NCBI GenBank assembly: GCA_951802425.1
Contig: OX637800.1
Coordinates: 1,302,001-1,366,000 of the forward strand
Reading direction: 5' to 3'
DNA: 64,000 nt
From: Clavaria fumosa
Lineage: Eukaryota > Basidiomycota > Agaricomycetes > Agaricales > Clavariaceae
Under the pieces are notes generated by a model. The model did no database searches. It had not been told where the DNA came from and saw only the letters and a program-made list of their open reading frames with translations. Positions within the stretch are counted from its first letter, which is position 1. Each line of letters starts with the position of its first letter. Positions 43,793 to 55,004 of the stretch are shown piece by piece. A program made the translations under genes and the position numbers.

Positions 43793-44325
43793 ATATTCCT
43801 AAATTGATTTCTCTAGCTTTTTTGATTGTGAGCCTTATCGCTGTGGGAGATATAACTTCTTCGTCTTTGCCTAGCACCTCATCAATGACATTTCTCTATG
43901 GCAAGTCCTCTCCCGCCTATAGGTCTCTTGGAACAACAGCTAAACTCCACAAATTGCACGACAACCCGATTGGCAAAGGGCCGGATAGAAAAAGAGAAGC
44001 CGGTTAAGCTATCAATGACATACTAGAGGGTGGTAGGTTCTCCATTGTTGGTATGGAATAACGTCTAGAAAATATTACAGGGTACTGGTCTGGTAAGAAA
44101 ACTCAAAGCTGTGGCCATGGATCATTTTGTTTATCGCTTCACAGAATGGCTTAGGAGTAACATTCTAGAGAGTATAAAGATCTCCAAAAATTATCCAATA
44201 GCACATCCCTGTTGAAAACTCAATAAGCAACAATACAGAGGTCTCCATTCTTAGTCTGGAACCACCCTTCCTCTGCATTTGACTTGGTTGGTAATACCGA
44301 TGCACATTCAAATTTTTGAAAGGGG
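43793..44325. repeat. Degenerate copy of Ulp1-gene 3' sequence and inner-repeat sequence
   Basis: Segments such as GGTATGGAATAACG...AGAAAATATTACAG and CACAGAATGGCTTAGGAG resemble introns and exons at 15290-15350 and 15680-15700 of the Ulp1-like gene. 44100-44325 is also repeated at about 44520-44735 inside the right terminal repeat. No intact gene is present. Confidence 0.5.
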
Positions 44326-44391
44326 TGTGACAAGTCACTATGTGACCATCATCGAAGTACTTCGCCGCTAGTCACATAGTGACATGTAACG
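44326..44391. repeat. Hairpin repeat just outside the right terminal repeat
   Basis: The sequence is GTGTGACAAGTCACTATGTG ... ACATAGTGACATGTAACGCC around a CGAAGTACTTCG centre. The neighbouring hairpin at 44430-44496 is about 104 bp away and its centre (44463/44464) is the inner edge of the terminal repeat. Confidence 0.85.
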
Positions 44392-44928
44392 CCAACTGGT
44401 CTGGTAAGAAATTCAAATTTTTGAAAGGGGTGTGACAAGTCACTATGTGACCAGCATCGAAGTACTTCGCCGCTGGTCACATAGTGACATGTAACGCTGA
44501 CTGGTCTGGTAAGAAATTCAAATCTGTGGCCTTTTGTCATTTTGTTTATCACTTCACAGAATGGCTTAGGAGTAAGATTCTAGAGAATGTAAAGATCTCA
44601 AAAATTATCTGATAGCACATCCCCGTTGAAAACTCAATAAGCAACGATACAGAAGTCTCCATTCTTAGTCTGGAACCACCCTTCATCTACATTTGACTTG
44701 GTTGGTAATACCGATGCACTTTGATTTTTTGAAAGGGGTGTGACAAGTCACTATGTGACCAGCGTCGAAGTACTTCGCCGCTGGTCACATAGTGACATGT
44801 AACGCCAATGGCACGTGACTTCGAAATATCTCTTTCGTCGTTGAAGCAATCGACATCACGTGTTAGAATCGTCATTCTCTTACTTCTACCTACATCTTGC
44901 GTATTGCCTTGTCACAATCCTCGAGTAA

Positions 44929-46908
44929 ATGACCAAGTGGACAACCCCTGCTTATGTCGAGCTTCTCAAAGGCAGCCTGGAAGTATATGGGACGGCGGAC
45001 ACCAAGGAACGTGCTAGTATTGTCAAGGAGATCAAGAGACAAATCCAAGACCTGGCTGAAGCTGTGCAGGAACATCCTCCCGATGGCTTAAACCAGGTAA
45101 AGCAGAACTTCACACATCTGATTCACTTATGTTTTGATGCTCTCCTTTTGCAGAAAATTCGCAACTGGCTGCACAACCATCGCAGGGTAGGGGCAGGAAT
45201 GGATAACAGTTCTGATTCTGAGCCAGGTCAAAAGCCAGGCCTCACCATTTGGAAACGCAAAAGGTGGACCTTCCAAGGTGTTGTTGAGCAGCATGAGAAG
45301 GAAAAAATCAATGCCCGCGCAGAAGAGCTCTCAAAGGCTGAGAGAGGCACAATAGACTTCTTATCTGCCTATCGTCGAGCCAGGACTCAAGTTTGCCAGG
45401 AGTTGTCAACACAAGAGCAGCTTGAATTTGAAGGCTTGGCTGAGAAGTGGAATACAGAGCCTGTACCATCTAATATTCAAAGAGAGTGAGTGAATCTCTG
45501 CACATTATTCATTTGCAACTTATGTCGGCTGCTTCCTTTACTGTAAGATTGGCTTCACGAAAGTTTATGCGTAATGCATTGGAGTTTTCCCAGTTGGCCA
45601 AAGAGCAGATGGGAGTAGAGATATTTATGTTGGCTGGTTGGCAAGATGATAAAGGGCAGATCAAGAAGGCAAAGTGAGTGTTTTCCAATGAGATGTTCCA
45701 CATTCCTGACTAATGTGTATGTTCTTGAATTTTTCTTAGAGTCCAGATGCCTGGACCCTCCACTGCTGGGTTCAAGGATGTGTTTCAACAGACGGGAGAT
45801 GTTGTTTGGCAAAAATGGGATGAGTATTTAGGGGATATGTGGAACAGTAAGTGTGCTCTGCACAATTGTGTGTAAGAAGAACTCTAATCTGAGTCCAGAG
45901 GATGCAACAAGGCTGCAAAATGATGATTGGGATGCTGTGCTTCTCTCTAAGAGAACAGATACAAGTGTCCCATGGGATCTTGCAAAAGACAAGGATGGTT
46001 GGCCATTACTACCTCTAGAGCTGGCACTTCCCTTGGCTCAGCTCAAGGAAATCTTGAGATCATGTTTTACGATTGCATACCATAAGCTTTTTGCAATTGA
46101 TTATTTCATAAATTGAAAAAATGTTGTATTTTGTAGGCAAGAAAAGTAACAACAAGAAGGCTGCTGTTCCATGGCTGCAAATATCTGACAACCCAAGCGC
46201 TTTTATACAAGCACAATACATTCCTAAAGGAGTACACCTCCGTGAGCCCTCAAAAATGCAATCAGCAGATGTGAGAAGGCTTTGTGCCTTCCTCCACCAT
46301 TGACAAACTCTTGGTCAAAGGGTCCTTGAATTCAAGAATGTTCTACCCACCCATAGGAGAGGGAAGGCATTAAGGGATGCAGACAAGAGTCATACACAAG
46401 ATACTGATGATGAAGTGTCAAGGCTGTCTCAAACAGCTAAGCATATCCAGCTCGTCTCTGAAGTGTAAGATCTTTTCTCACTTGAAAATATCATTGGCTA
46501 ATGTGAGTCAGATCCAGTTCAGAGAAACCAGTCAATAACAGTGATGGAGAAGACACTGATGATGAAGACCACACTGGTGATGACAAGGACACTACAGATG
46601 AAGACAGTGCCAATTACGAAGAGGACACTGATGACAATATCGACTATGGCAATTCTAAGGTTGGTGGATCATATGAGATGGCCAATCTAAATATACTGGG
46701 GGAGGTGCAGGAGAGGCAGAGGGATCAACTGCAAGTGGAGAGCGAGGTAGAGAATGATTGTCAAGCTGATCAGCAGTTTGGCTCACTGAAGAAGAGAAGA
46801 GCCAGAGATGAAGGGGAGCCTCATCTTCCATACCGAACACGAAGTAAGAGGAAAGCATCCATGGAGGCAAAGCAGCGGGTGCTCAGACCAAGGGCAAAAA
46901 GGCGGTAG
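44929..46908 (+). CDS. Unrecognised gene of the right terminal repeat (copy of 10646-12625)
   Basis: Exon structure and product are as for the left copy, with scattered substitutions (for example QIQDLAEAV against QIRDLAEAA). The intron after FTIAY has lost its donor: this copy reads ACCATAAGC where the left copy has ACCGTAAGC. Unless another donor is used, the intron is retained and translation ends soon after, so this copy may be truncated before the acidic region and basic tail. It points outward, like its twin. Confidence 0.6.
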
Positions 46909-48225
46909 TTTTTTTTCTGACAAATGTATATTTATTGATTTCATAGCCCTACAAGTGTGAATAATGCACATTGTAGATTAAGTTTTCATATCCATGCATT
47001 TCAGAAAGGACAATCAAATAAATCAGTATCCTGAGAAATGGCAATCCAATGTCTTTGAATTAGAACATTCTTCAAATCTATGATATTGAGCCTCACTTTA
47101 ACAGGTTTCTATTGTTTAAAATCTACCCCTTGTCAAACAAATATCACAGGAAATACAAGAGACATCTCAAGGCATGCCTAGTATGTTGGTTCCTTCATAT
47201 TATTCTCAAATTGACAAATATATTAAGAGTAACCATTTGAATCAAGCTCCTGATAACAATGTATTAATATGAGGGGGTGTAAATTAATGGGAGTTGATCA
47301 AAGCTGTAAAAATGAAGACAAGGGTGTTAGCATGTGCAAAGGTGATTTAAGATATACAAGAAGAGGATAGTGATGCAGTATGCTTGCTGAACAATAACCA
47401 TTTGGTGAGAGGCAACTCATTATGACTGAAATAATAATGGTGATTGTTTCCATATGCAGATTGTTCAATACTTGTAGAGAGGGGATATTTGAAGTAACAT
47501 AGACTGAAGAATAACCATCCAGGCTAAACCCTTGTAAACGCATCATAATATCAAGTGGTCCAGATGAGTGGGTGGTTCATTGGGGCTAGAAATAAAATAA
47601 TACAATCATTGTAATCATGAAATTTGTTCATGCTATGCGGGTAGAGCATATTTAACAAGGGATTAGGCTTGGAGAATACTGAGCCAAGCCCTTTATGAAG
47701 AGGTATTAATATAAAATGATCTACTTCCAGAGGTGTCTGCTGTGACTGAGAAAGAAGGCTATGCTGAGTGAGTAAAACCACCTGGGATAACCCCTTGGAA
47801 AGGGCATATTCAAATGAAGAAATCCAGATGGGTGGCTCATTGGGGTTGGAATAATAATAATAGGGTTGCTCAGGATTTATGATTTTGATCTGCAAGGAGA
47901 GAATATCTGATATAAAATGTAGACCTGAGAATGACCATCTCAGCTGAGCCCTTTTTAAAGGCATATTCATATCAGGTGGTCCAGATGGGTGAGTGGTTTA
48001 TTGAGGTGGTGAAGATAAGATTATAGGCAATACCATTGCAGCAAGTTGTTTCACATTTAGGATAGTAGTATAGAGTGTGAAATGCAGCTGAATTGACTAC
48101 CTCAAAAATCATTTTCTGCTGCTGATAAAATAAGAGCAACAGTGCTACTTACACAGGAATAATGAGCTAGCATATACAAGAGTATTGAGCTTGAATATAC
48201 AGTCAAGAATATAGACTTTGGCCGG

Positions 48226-49280
48226 GTGTCATATTAGATAAGGGGACATTTGATATAGGGTGTTGGATGCAGAATAATTGTCTGGGCTAAGCTCTTCTTG
48301 CTCAGGTACATTAATATCTGGTGGTATCAATGTGCCAAGTCAGGTATATTAATACGGTGGTATTAATGTGCCAAGTCCAATAGCTATACACAGACCTCTG
48401 ATACAGCTATATTAGAACATGGACAACATATTTACCACACTTCCATAGCTGCTTCAGTTACAGTTAACCCAGATTTCAAGTGTGACAATGTGTCACACCT
48501 AACATTCAATAACTAACAATTTATTGTAGGGTGTCATATTAGATCAGGGGACATTTGATATAGGATGTTGGATGCAGAATAATTGTCTGGGCTAAGCTCT
48601 TCTTGCTCAGGTACATTAATATCTGGTGGTATCAATGTGCCAAGTCAGGTATATTAATACGGTGGTATTAATGTGCCAAGTCCAATAGCTATACACAGAC
48701 CTCTGATACAGCTATATTAGAACATGGACAACATATTTACCACACTTCCATAGCTGCTTCAGTTACAGTTAACCCAGATTTCAAGTGTGACAATGTGTCA
48801 CACCTAACATTCAATAACTAACAATTTATTGTAGGGTGTCATATTAGATCAGGGGACATTTGATATAGGATGTTGGATGCAGAATAATTGTCTGGGCTAA
48901 GCTCTTCTTGCTCAGGTACATTAATATCTGGTGGTATCAATGTGCCAAGTCAGGTATATTAATATGGTGGTATTAATGTGCCAAGTCCAATAGCTATACA
49001 GAGACCTGTGATACAGCTATATTAGAACATGGACAACATATTTACCACACTTCCATAGCTGCTTCAGTTACAGTTAACCCAGATTTCAAGTGTGACAATG
49101 TGTCACAATGTGACTGGCGACGAAGTACTTCGCCGCTAGTCACACTGTGACATGTCACACCTAACATTCAATAACTAACAATTTATTGTAGGGTGTCATA
49201 TTAGATCAGGGGACATTTGATATAGGATGTTGGATGCAGAATAATTGTCTGGGCTAAGCTCTTCTTGCTCAGGTACATTG
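48226..49280. repeat. Tandem array of a roughly 305-bp unit, 4 partial or full copies
   Basis: Units start at GTGTCATATTAGAT near 48226, 48531, 48836 and 49192. The third spacing is 52 bp longer because a hairpin is inserted. The left terminal repeat has only two copies of this unit. Confidence 0.85.
49108..49152. mobile_element. 45-bp hairpin insertion with 7-bp duplication
   Basis: TGTCACA at 49101-49107 is repeated at 49153-49159 around a hairpin centred on CGAAGTACTTCG. The two sister repeat units at about 48495 and 48795 have the empty site TGTGTCACACCTAAC. It therefore behaves as an inserted unit with a 7-bp target duplication, the same length as that of the giant element. Confidence 0.7.
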
Positions 49281-49623
49281 GTATTACTACAGTATCTGGT
49301 AATTTAGATGAGTGAGCAGTGCATTAGGGCTGGAAAATCATAATATGGGTGCTACCAGATGTAAGGTAGTGATATTAGACCTGGAATGCAGGTTGAAGAA
49401 TATTATTCTGAGCCAAGCCCTACTGACCTGGGCCAAGCCTATTTTAAAGGCCCCATGCATATCAAGTCATCTGAACCTCTAGTTACCAATTTTGGGTGAC
49501 CTAAGATCTCGGCCCAGCCTATTATGTAATATCTCGGCCGATGCTCGGCTGGGCCTATAAGATGGCCACCAGTCAAAATGGGCTGGCCCTATAAGATGGG
49601 GTTTGGGTACGCTGAAGGGTGTG

Positions 49624-49630
49624 CATGAAT
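49624..49630. other. Right 7-bp target-site duplication of the giant element
   Basis: CATGAAT follows the terminal GGGTGTG directly and equals the sequence at 8586-8592. The next stretch, 49631-50576, holds nothing that I can identify as a gene. Confidence 0.9.
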
Positions 49631-50576
49631 ATGGGCCGTCCCCTTGGTACCGGTCAGGTGATCGAGTGCTTACTGGTCACATGGTCGCAAAGGTCCAAGG
49701 GCACCAATGCATGGTCATGGGTAAGCGCTAAAGGTCGCAAGCCAGTGCAAGGGTCATGGGCGGTCACATGCTCATATACCATAACACTGAGGCAGCACCA
49801 TTTCATCCTGATGGGACCTCAAGCACATCCTCAGTGGGTTGGGTTGGGGCGTCTGTGGTGGAGCATATGACATACTGTCAAGAGTAGGTCAATTCCACCT
49901 AAATACAAGTATAAACAACAGCAAGGAGGGGCATAGTGGCAATTCCAACAGTGGGTGGGAATTCCACATGCAAGCTGCATTGATGGGAAGAGGTGCAGGC
50001 ATGGTGAGAGAAGGTGGGAGATGGCAGGACAGCACAAGGGGAGGTTTTGACCTGGAGACTGCATGAGAGGGTGGCTGCTATGCAACACCCAGTCAAGTAC
50101 CTAAGGCAGCTCTTGACAGCAATCCTTGTGTGTAAGTGGGTAATTGAGTTTATGTCATATGCTGTAGTATCTACTACAGCTTTGAGGATTATATAGTAAG
50201 TAAGTATCTAAAATGAGATAGTATCAAAGAAAGTCTGCAAAGAAGAAGTTATAAAACAAATACTAAGAAATTGCCCAGAAACATGGTTTCAGCCACTGTA
50301 TCCAAACCCCAAGGTCTAATATTGTCAAGGGACCTTTGCTAGCTCATCTAGAGGCCACCCTGCAAGTCCTAAACTGACTCCACTCATTTCCCAAGGTTCC
50401 CCAATGTCGGCCGAACAACAGTGAGGCACACAGAGCCTGTTGAAATTACAGTCTGCATGCAGAATTGCCAATTGTCAGTCCTGTGTGTTCATTGGGCAGT
50501 GGAATTGGGTTGGGAGCAGTCATCAAGTGTGCAGATGCATCAGGTGGCCCATAACCAGATGTGTTGGGTCATGACA

Positions 50577-50970
50577 GAAACTTGACCATAAGCAAGCAGG
50601 ACCCTTTGCAATTGAGGAGAAGGTGGGACCAGCAGGGTATCGGCTCAGACTCCCCCAGGCATGGTGCATCCATTGGGTCTTCAACAAGTTGCTGTTGACA
50701 CCATACCATCCCCCTTCCTTCCCTTCTCAGAATGTGCCTCCCCCTCCACCCCCTACAATTGCTGATGACCACCTGGAGTATGATGTGGAGGCAATCCTTG
50801 ATGTCAAGAAGGTGGGGTGTGGGGTGAAGTACTTGGTGAAATGGTTGGGATACCCAGTGGAGGAAAACACTTGGGAGCCCTGTAGGAACCTCACTAATGT
50901 AATGTTGCAGGACTTCTTTCTTGCCCACCCCAACAAAGCCAAGCTAGCTGGTCAGGATGCCCAGCCTTAA
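50577..50970 (+). pseudogene. Gypsy pol tail with chromodomain (fragment of an older element)
   Basis: The frame reads KLDHKQAGPFAIEEKVGPAG, then LPQAWCIHWVFNKLLLTPY, DDHLEYDVEAILDVKKVG and KYLVKWLGYPVEENTWEPCR to a stop after GQDAQP. It is a close relative of the pol of the element at 51065-56960 but in opposite orientation and cut off upstream. The purine tract GAGGGGGGTGA follows and leads into an LTR. Confidence 0.8.
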
Positions 50971-50981
50971 GAGGGGGGTGA

Positions 50982-51064
50982 TGTTAGGATTACTTACATA
51001 AGCCATCCCAAAGAGGAGTTGTGGAGAAACTGGGGAGGGTTGTCAGAAGGTCACATGACCTGTG
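50982..51064 (+). repeat. Left part of an older LTR, split by a gypsy insertion
   Basis: It starts TGTTAGGATTACTTACATAAG right after the polypurine tract. It is interrupted at CTGTG (51060-51064), the target duplication of the next element, and continues at 56961. Confidence 0.75.
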
Positions 51065-51369
51065 TGTCAGACTTAGTCTCACGGTTCACACAACTTAACG
51101 TAAGGTCGATGATGACGATACTAACATAAGGGGAAAAGGGTACAAGTAAGAAAGTGACGTAGTATATATAGCGAGAGGTTCGGGAGTTGCCGGCGTTCCC
51201 ACGCTCGGACCCCGTGCGTCACGTGATGCGTCCAGGCCCGGGTCACGTGATGTTCCCATTATGTAAGCCACCACCCGTTCGGGTCACGTGACTCGTCCGC
51301 AAACTTCCCGCAACTCTTTTGCGATCCTTTCTTGGCCTTTCCAACCTGCTTATGTAAGCGATCCTGACA
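51065..51369 (-). repeat. 3' LTR of the young gypsy element
   Basis: It runs TGTCAGGATCGC...GTCTGACA on the minus strand. It contains three TCACGTGA palindromes (near 51220, 51243 and 51286) and a TATATATA box. The polypurine tract GAGGGGGGTGA abuts it on the inner side. Confidence 0.9.
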
Positions 51370-51380
51370 TCACCCCCCTC

Positions 51381-54300
51381 TTAAGGCTGGGCGTCTCGAC
51401 CTGCCAACTTCGCCTTGTCAGGGTATTGCTGGAAGAAGTCCCGGAGCAACAGTGCAACGTTAGTGAGGTTGCGACGAGGTTCCCAGGTGTTCTCCTCTGC
51501 AGGGTATCCTAACCACTTCACCAAATACTTCACTCCCCGTCCAACCTTCTTGACATCAAGAATTTCCTCCACCTCATACTCCAAGTGGTCATCGTCAATC
51601 GTGGGGGGTGGGGGTGGAGGCAAGTTCTGGGAAGGGAAAGAGGGAGCAATATACGGGGTGAGTAGCAACTCATTGAAAACCCGGTGAATGCGCCATGCTC
51701 AGGGGAGCTTGAGTCGGTATGCTGCTGGTCCAACCTTCTCTTCGATGGTGAAGGGTCCAGCCCGCTTGTTGTCAAGCTTCTTGGATGGTCGATCCATTTT
51801 CAGGTTCCGGGTATCCAGCCAGACTAAGTCCCCCTTTGAGTATTCACGACTCGGGCGCTTTCCTTTATCATAGCTAGCCTTCATCGCATCTGCCGCCTTC
51901 CCCATTGCATCCCTGGCTGCTCTTCGGGATTCCGTGAGCTTGGCCATCCACTCGTCTGCTGCAGGGTTCACTTCAGAGGGCGGCCGGATACCACCATTCC
52001 AAGGGTGCCGGCCATACTCCAGATAGAAAGGTGTGAATCCAGTGGCTGAGTGCTCATGGTTATTGAGCGCAAATTCGGCTGTGGATAGCCACTCTGCCCA
52101 ATCATCCTGCAGATGGTCAACATAGGCCCGGAGATACACTTCAACCTCCTGATTGACCCGCTCTGTCTGTCCATCTGTTTGTGGGTGGAAGGCAGTGCTC
52201 GGGTTCGCCTTAACTCCAATCATCCCATAAAACTCCCTCATGAATCTGGACACAAATTGGGTTCCCCGGTCACTCACAACTTTCTGCGGGACTCCATGGT
52301 CGCGGAAGACCCGGTCTCGAAGGATCCGAGCAGCACCAAGTCCCGTGAGGTCAAGGCCAATAGCTTCGATGAGAGTTCGTTTCGTAAACTTGTCGACAAT
52401 GACAAGGATCGCATTGTGACCACGTGAGAGGGGGAAAGGTCCAACAATGTCCCAAGAGATGACTGCCCAGGGGCTCTCAGGGACAGGGTGCGGATGGAGT
52501 GGAGCGGCGCGCCTGGTACGATCAGGCTTGATTCGTTGGCATGTCTCACATCCACCTGCATACCGATTGGAATCCTTCACCATGCCCACCCACCAATAGG
52601 ACCTCAGCAGAGCTGCCCTCAGTTTCCGTGGACCAGGGTGTCCTGCGATGGGGAGGTCATGCTCAAAGGTGAGCACTGCCTCACGTGCTTCTGGGGGCAC
52701 CCAAGTGATTTCTGCCTTCCGCCAGAGTCCCATCCGATCTCTCGTCCACTCATCATCAAGCTCCTCCGGCTTCTGCACATATACCGCACTGTTTTTCTGG
52801 AGTAGCGTCTCCATCTCCGATGTGAACGATGTGCGGGTCTCAGCCTCTGGGAAGACCTGTACTGGTGCATCCTCCTCCACCATCTCTCCATAGTCTGGCC
52901 TCCGTGAGAGTGCATCCGCTTTCGTGTTTGACTTCCCAGTACAGTACTTGATCTTGAAGTCAAAGCACTGGAGCTCTCCAACCCAACGGACCTGCCTCGG
53001 TTTCAACTTCTGGGGCTTCCGGAAGTACTGGAGGTTAGCATGGTCCATCCAGATTTCGATAGTCTCTTCCACCCCAATCAGGTAAGCCCGCCACTCGCGT
53101 AGTGCCCGGATTACAGCCAGGAACTCCTTGTCGTACACATCGTAATTCTTCTCAGCTGCAGTGAGGGCTTTGGAGATGTAGTCTACAACTCTCCAAGTCC
53201 CATCCACCTGCTGCTGTGAGAGAACTCCTCCAGTCGCCAAGTTGCTCGCATCTGTTTCTACCTTCCATCTCCCTTTGTCTTGTGGTAGAGCCAAGACCGG
53301 GGCTGATACTAGTGCCAGGCGGAGATCTTGGAAGGCTGCTTCCTCCTCCTCCTCCCATCTCCACGGGACTTTCCCTGTCAGCCGGAAGAGTGGTTTTGCC
53401 CGGGCAGAGAGATTTGGGATGTGCCGGCGGAGGTAGTTCAGCATCCTGTTGAATCTTTGTACCTCTTTCACATTTTTCGGTCTGGGCCAGTTACGGATCG
53501 CCACGCCTTTAGCTGGGTCATGCTCTAGACGGTTGTGGGAGATCTTCATCCCCAGGAAGAAAACCTCACTCTTCTCGAACTCGCACTTGCTGAGTCTGAG
53601 ACACAGGCCATTCTCCCCAAACTTCTTCAAGACCCGATCCATCCAATACCGATGTGTAGCCAAATCCTCTGCAAACACTATAACATCATCGACATAGGCT
53701 CGGACATGCCCCCCTGCAATCTCTTCTCTCAACACATGGTTCATGAAGCGCTGGAAGGTTGCAGGCGCATTCTGCAGCCCAAACCACATAACTGCCGGTT
53801 CGAAGAGTCCACGGGGCATTAGGAAAGCACAGCGGTGCTGATGTTCTGGCCAGACCTGCATCGATGGGAAACCTCCCTTCGCATCAATCTTGGAATAGAT
53901 GGTCGCCCCCTTTAACACATCCACAGTGTCTCGTATGAGGGGGAGGGGGTACTTGTCTTTGATTAGATACGAGTTCAGCCTAGAGTAATCGATAATCGGC
54001 CGCAGCTTGTCCTTCTCACGTTTGAAGAAGAAGGGGCTCGCGTACGGGGACTTCGAAGGTCGGATTCGTCCAGAAGCTAGCTGCTCATCCACCCAGCGAT
54101 TCATTTCCACCATCTCTTCTCGCGTCAGAGAGTATAGCTTAGAGGAGAGGTGTCCAGGGTCTGTTTTAAACTCGATTTTGATATCAAAGTCAGGGCGGGA
54201 GCGGGGGAGCTCATCCCACTTTGCTTCACTAAAAACCAAAGGGTAGCGGCTGGGCCAATCAGGGGTAGGGCCAGTGTTGGGAAAACGGGTGTCTGGGATA

Positions 54301-55004
54301 CTGGCCGAGGCCAGGGTACTCGCTTTTGGTGGACCTGAGGGTCGAACAGGGGACCGGTGGCTGTGTGGGGAGGAGGCACAGGAGTTGGGGCAGCGGGTGA
54401 GCCTTACTTCAGCTTTCACCCAGTCAATCTCTGGATTATGACGCTTTAGCCAATCATGCCCAAGGATCGCCGTGTGGGACTGAGTCTTCCCTAGCAGGAA
54501 GTGGATCCGCTCCTGGTGGTCACCAACCGTCACAAGCAGCTCCATCCCATACCAGATCTTACCATCTCTGTTCTGTGTTCCATCCACATTATACATGGTG
54601 ATTGGATTCAGCAAGGGAGATGGTTCCAATCCCACTTTTTTCGCCCACTCCAAGTCCATAAAGCAGTTGGTGCAGCCTGAGTCGACAAGGGCTTTCGTAG
54701 TTGCCCCTTTGCCAGTGCTGAGAGCCTCCAGGTGCACCTGGATGGAGAGCTCTCGGGGCATACGCAATAGGGTGTCCTTCAGCACCTCTGCAAGGTGCTT
54801 TGTTGGCTCCACTTGGCTGCTAGTCCCCTTTTCTCTTTTCGGTATTTCACTTTTAGCGGTTTCCATTTCCGCTTTGTCCTTCACCTCAGCCCCAATCCGG
54901 GTGTGTCTCCACTGCAAGATAGTGTATTTTGGGATACTAGCTACGGGTACAGGGACGGGAGGGGGGCTGGGATATCTACTCCTGAGACTCCAGTTCGGAC
55001 TCAC
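51381..55004 (-). CDS. pol: Gypsy pol polyprotein with one in-frame stop before the chromodomain
   Basis: Protease (ALVDSGCTNCFMDLEWA, about residue 110), reverse transcriptase (RAYVDDVIVFAE), RNase H (LTAAEKNYDVYDKEFLAVI), integrase finger (AGHPGPRKLR...GCETCQRIK) and core (VVSDRGTQFVSRFMREF, STAFHPQTDGQTERVNQE) are intact. The frame stops with TGA at 51699-51701 (YRLKLP*AWRIHRVF), where the related fragment at 50577-50970 has Gln. It then continues in the same frame to the chromodomain (DDHLEYEVEEILDVKKVG, KYLVKWLGYPAEENTWEP), ending at 51381. The first codon of the frame is GTG overlapping the gag stop, so pol is expected to follow gag by a frameshift or re-initiation. Confidence 0.9.

Larger units (their letters stand above)
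8593..49623. mobile_element. 41-kb composite transposon with long terminal inverted repeats and chromatin-gene cargo
   Basis: The two ends are inverted copies that begin at exactly the same base (CACACCCTTCAGCG / CGCTGAAGGGTGTG) and are flanked by the direct duplication CATGAAT. The total length is 41,031 bp, about 7.1 kb of which is a later gypsy insertion. Inside are a KDZ transposase (with stops), a TET/JBP dioxygenase, a JmjC protein, a Ulp1-type peptidase, an H3-tail-mimic finger protein and its broken paralogue, plus one gene in each terminal repeat. KDZ transposons are known in basidiomycetes and are known carriers of TET/JBP genes; I infer that KDZ is the mobilising enzyme here. I see no tyrosine recombinase of the Starship type and no polymerase B or capsid gene of Mavericks. 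Confidence 0.85.
44464..49623. repeat. Right terminal inverted repeat (5,160 bp)
   Basis: It is the reverse complement of 8593-13090 plus about 660 bp of extra tandem units at 48.2-49.3 kb. It contains hairpins at 44737-44803 and 49097-49160 and the gene at 44929-46908. The outer stretch 46909-49623 is AT-rich with no supportable gene. Confidence 0.85.

Noticed and set aside
8593..49623. Starship or Maverick identity for the giant element
   Set aside because: No DUF3435-type tyrosine recombinase, polymerase B, ATPase or capsid gene is visible. Long inverted repeats plus a KDZ gene fit better.
8593..49623. A plain inverted segmental duplication instead of a transposon
   Set aside because: The matching outer base on both ends and the exact CATGAAT duplication are not expected from a simple duplication.
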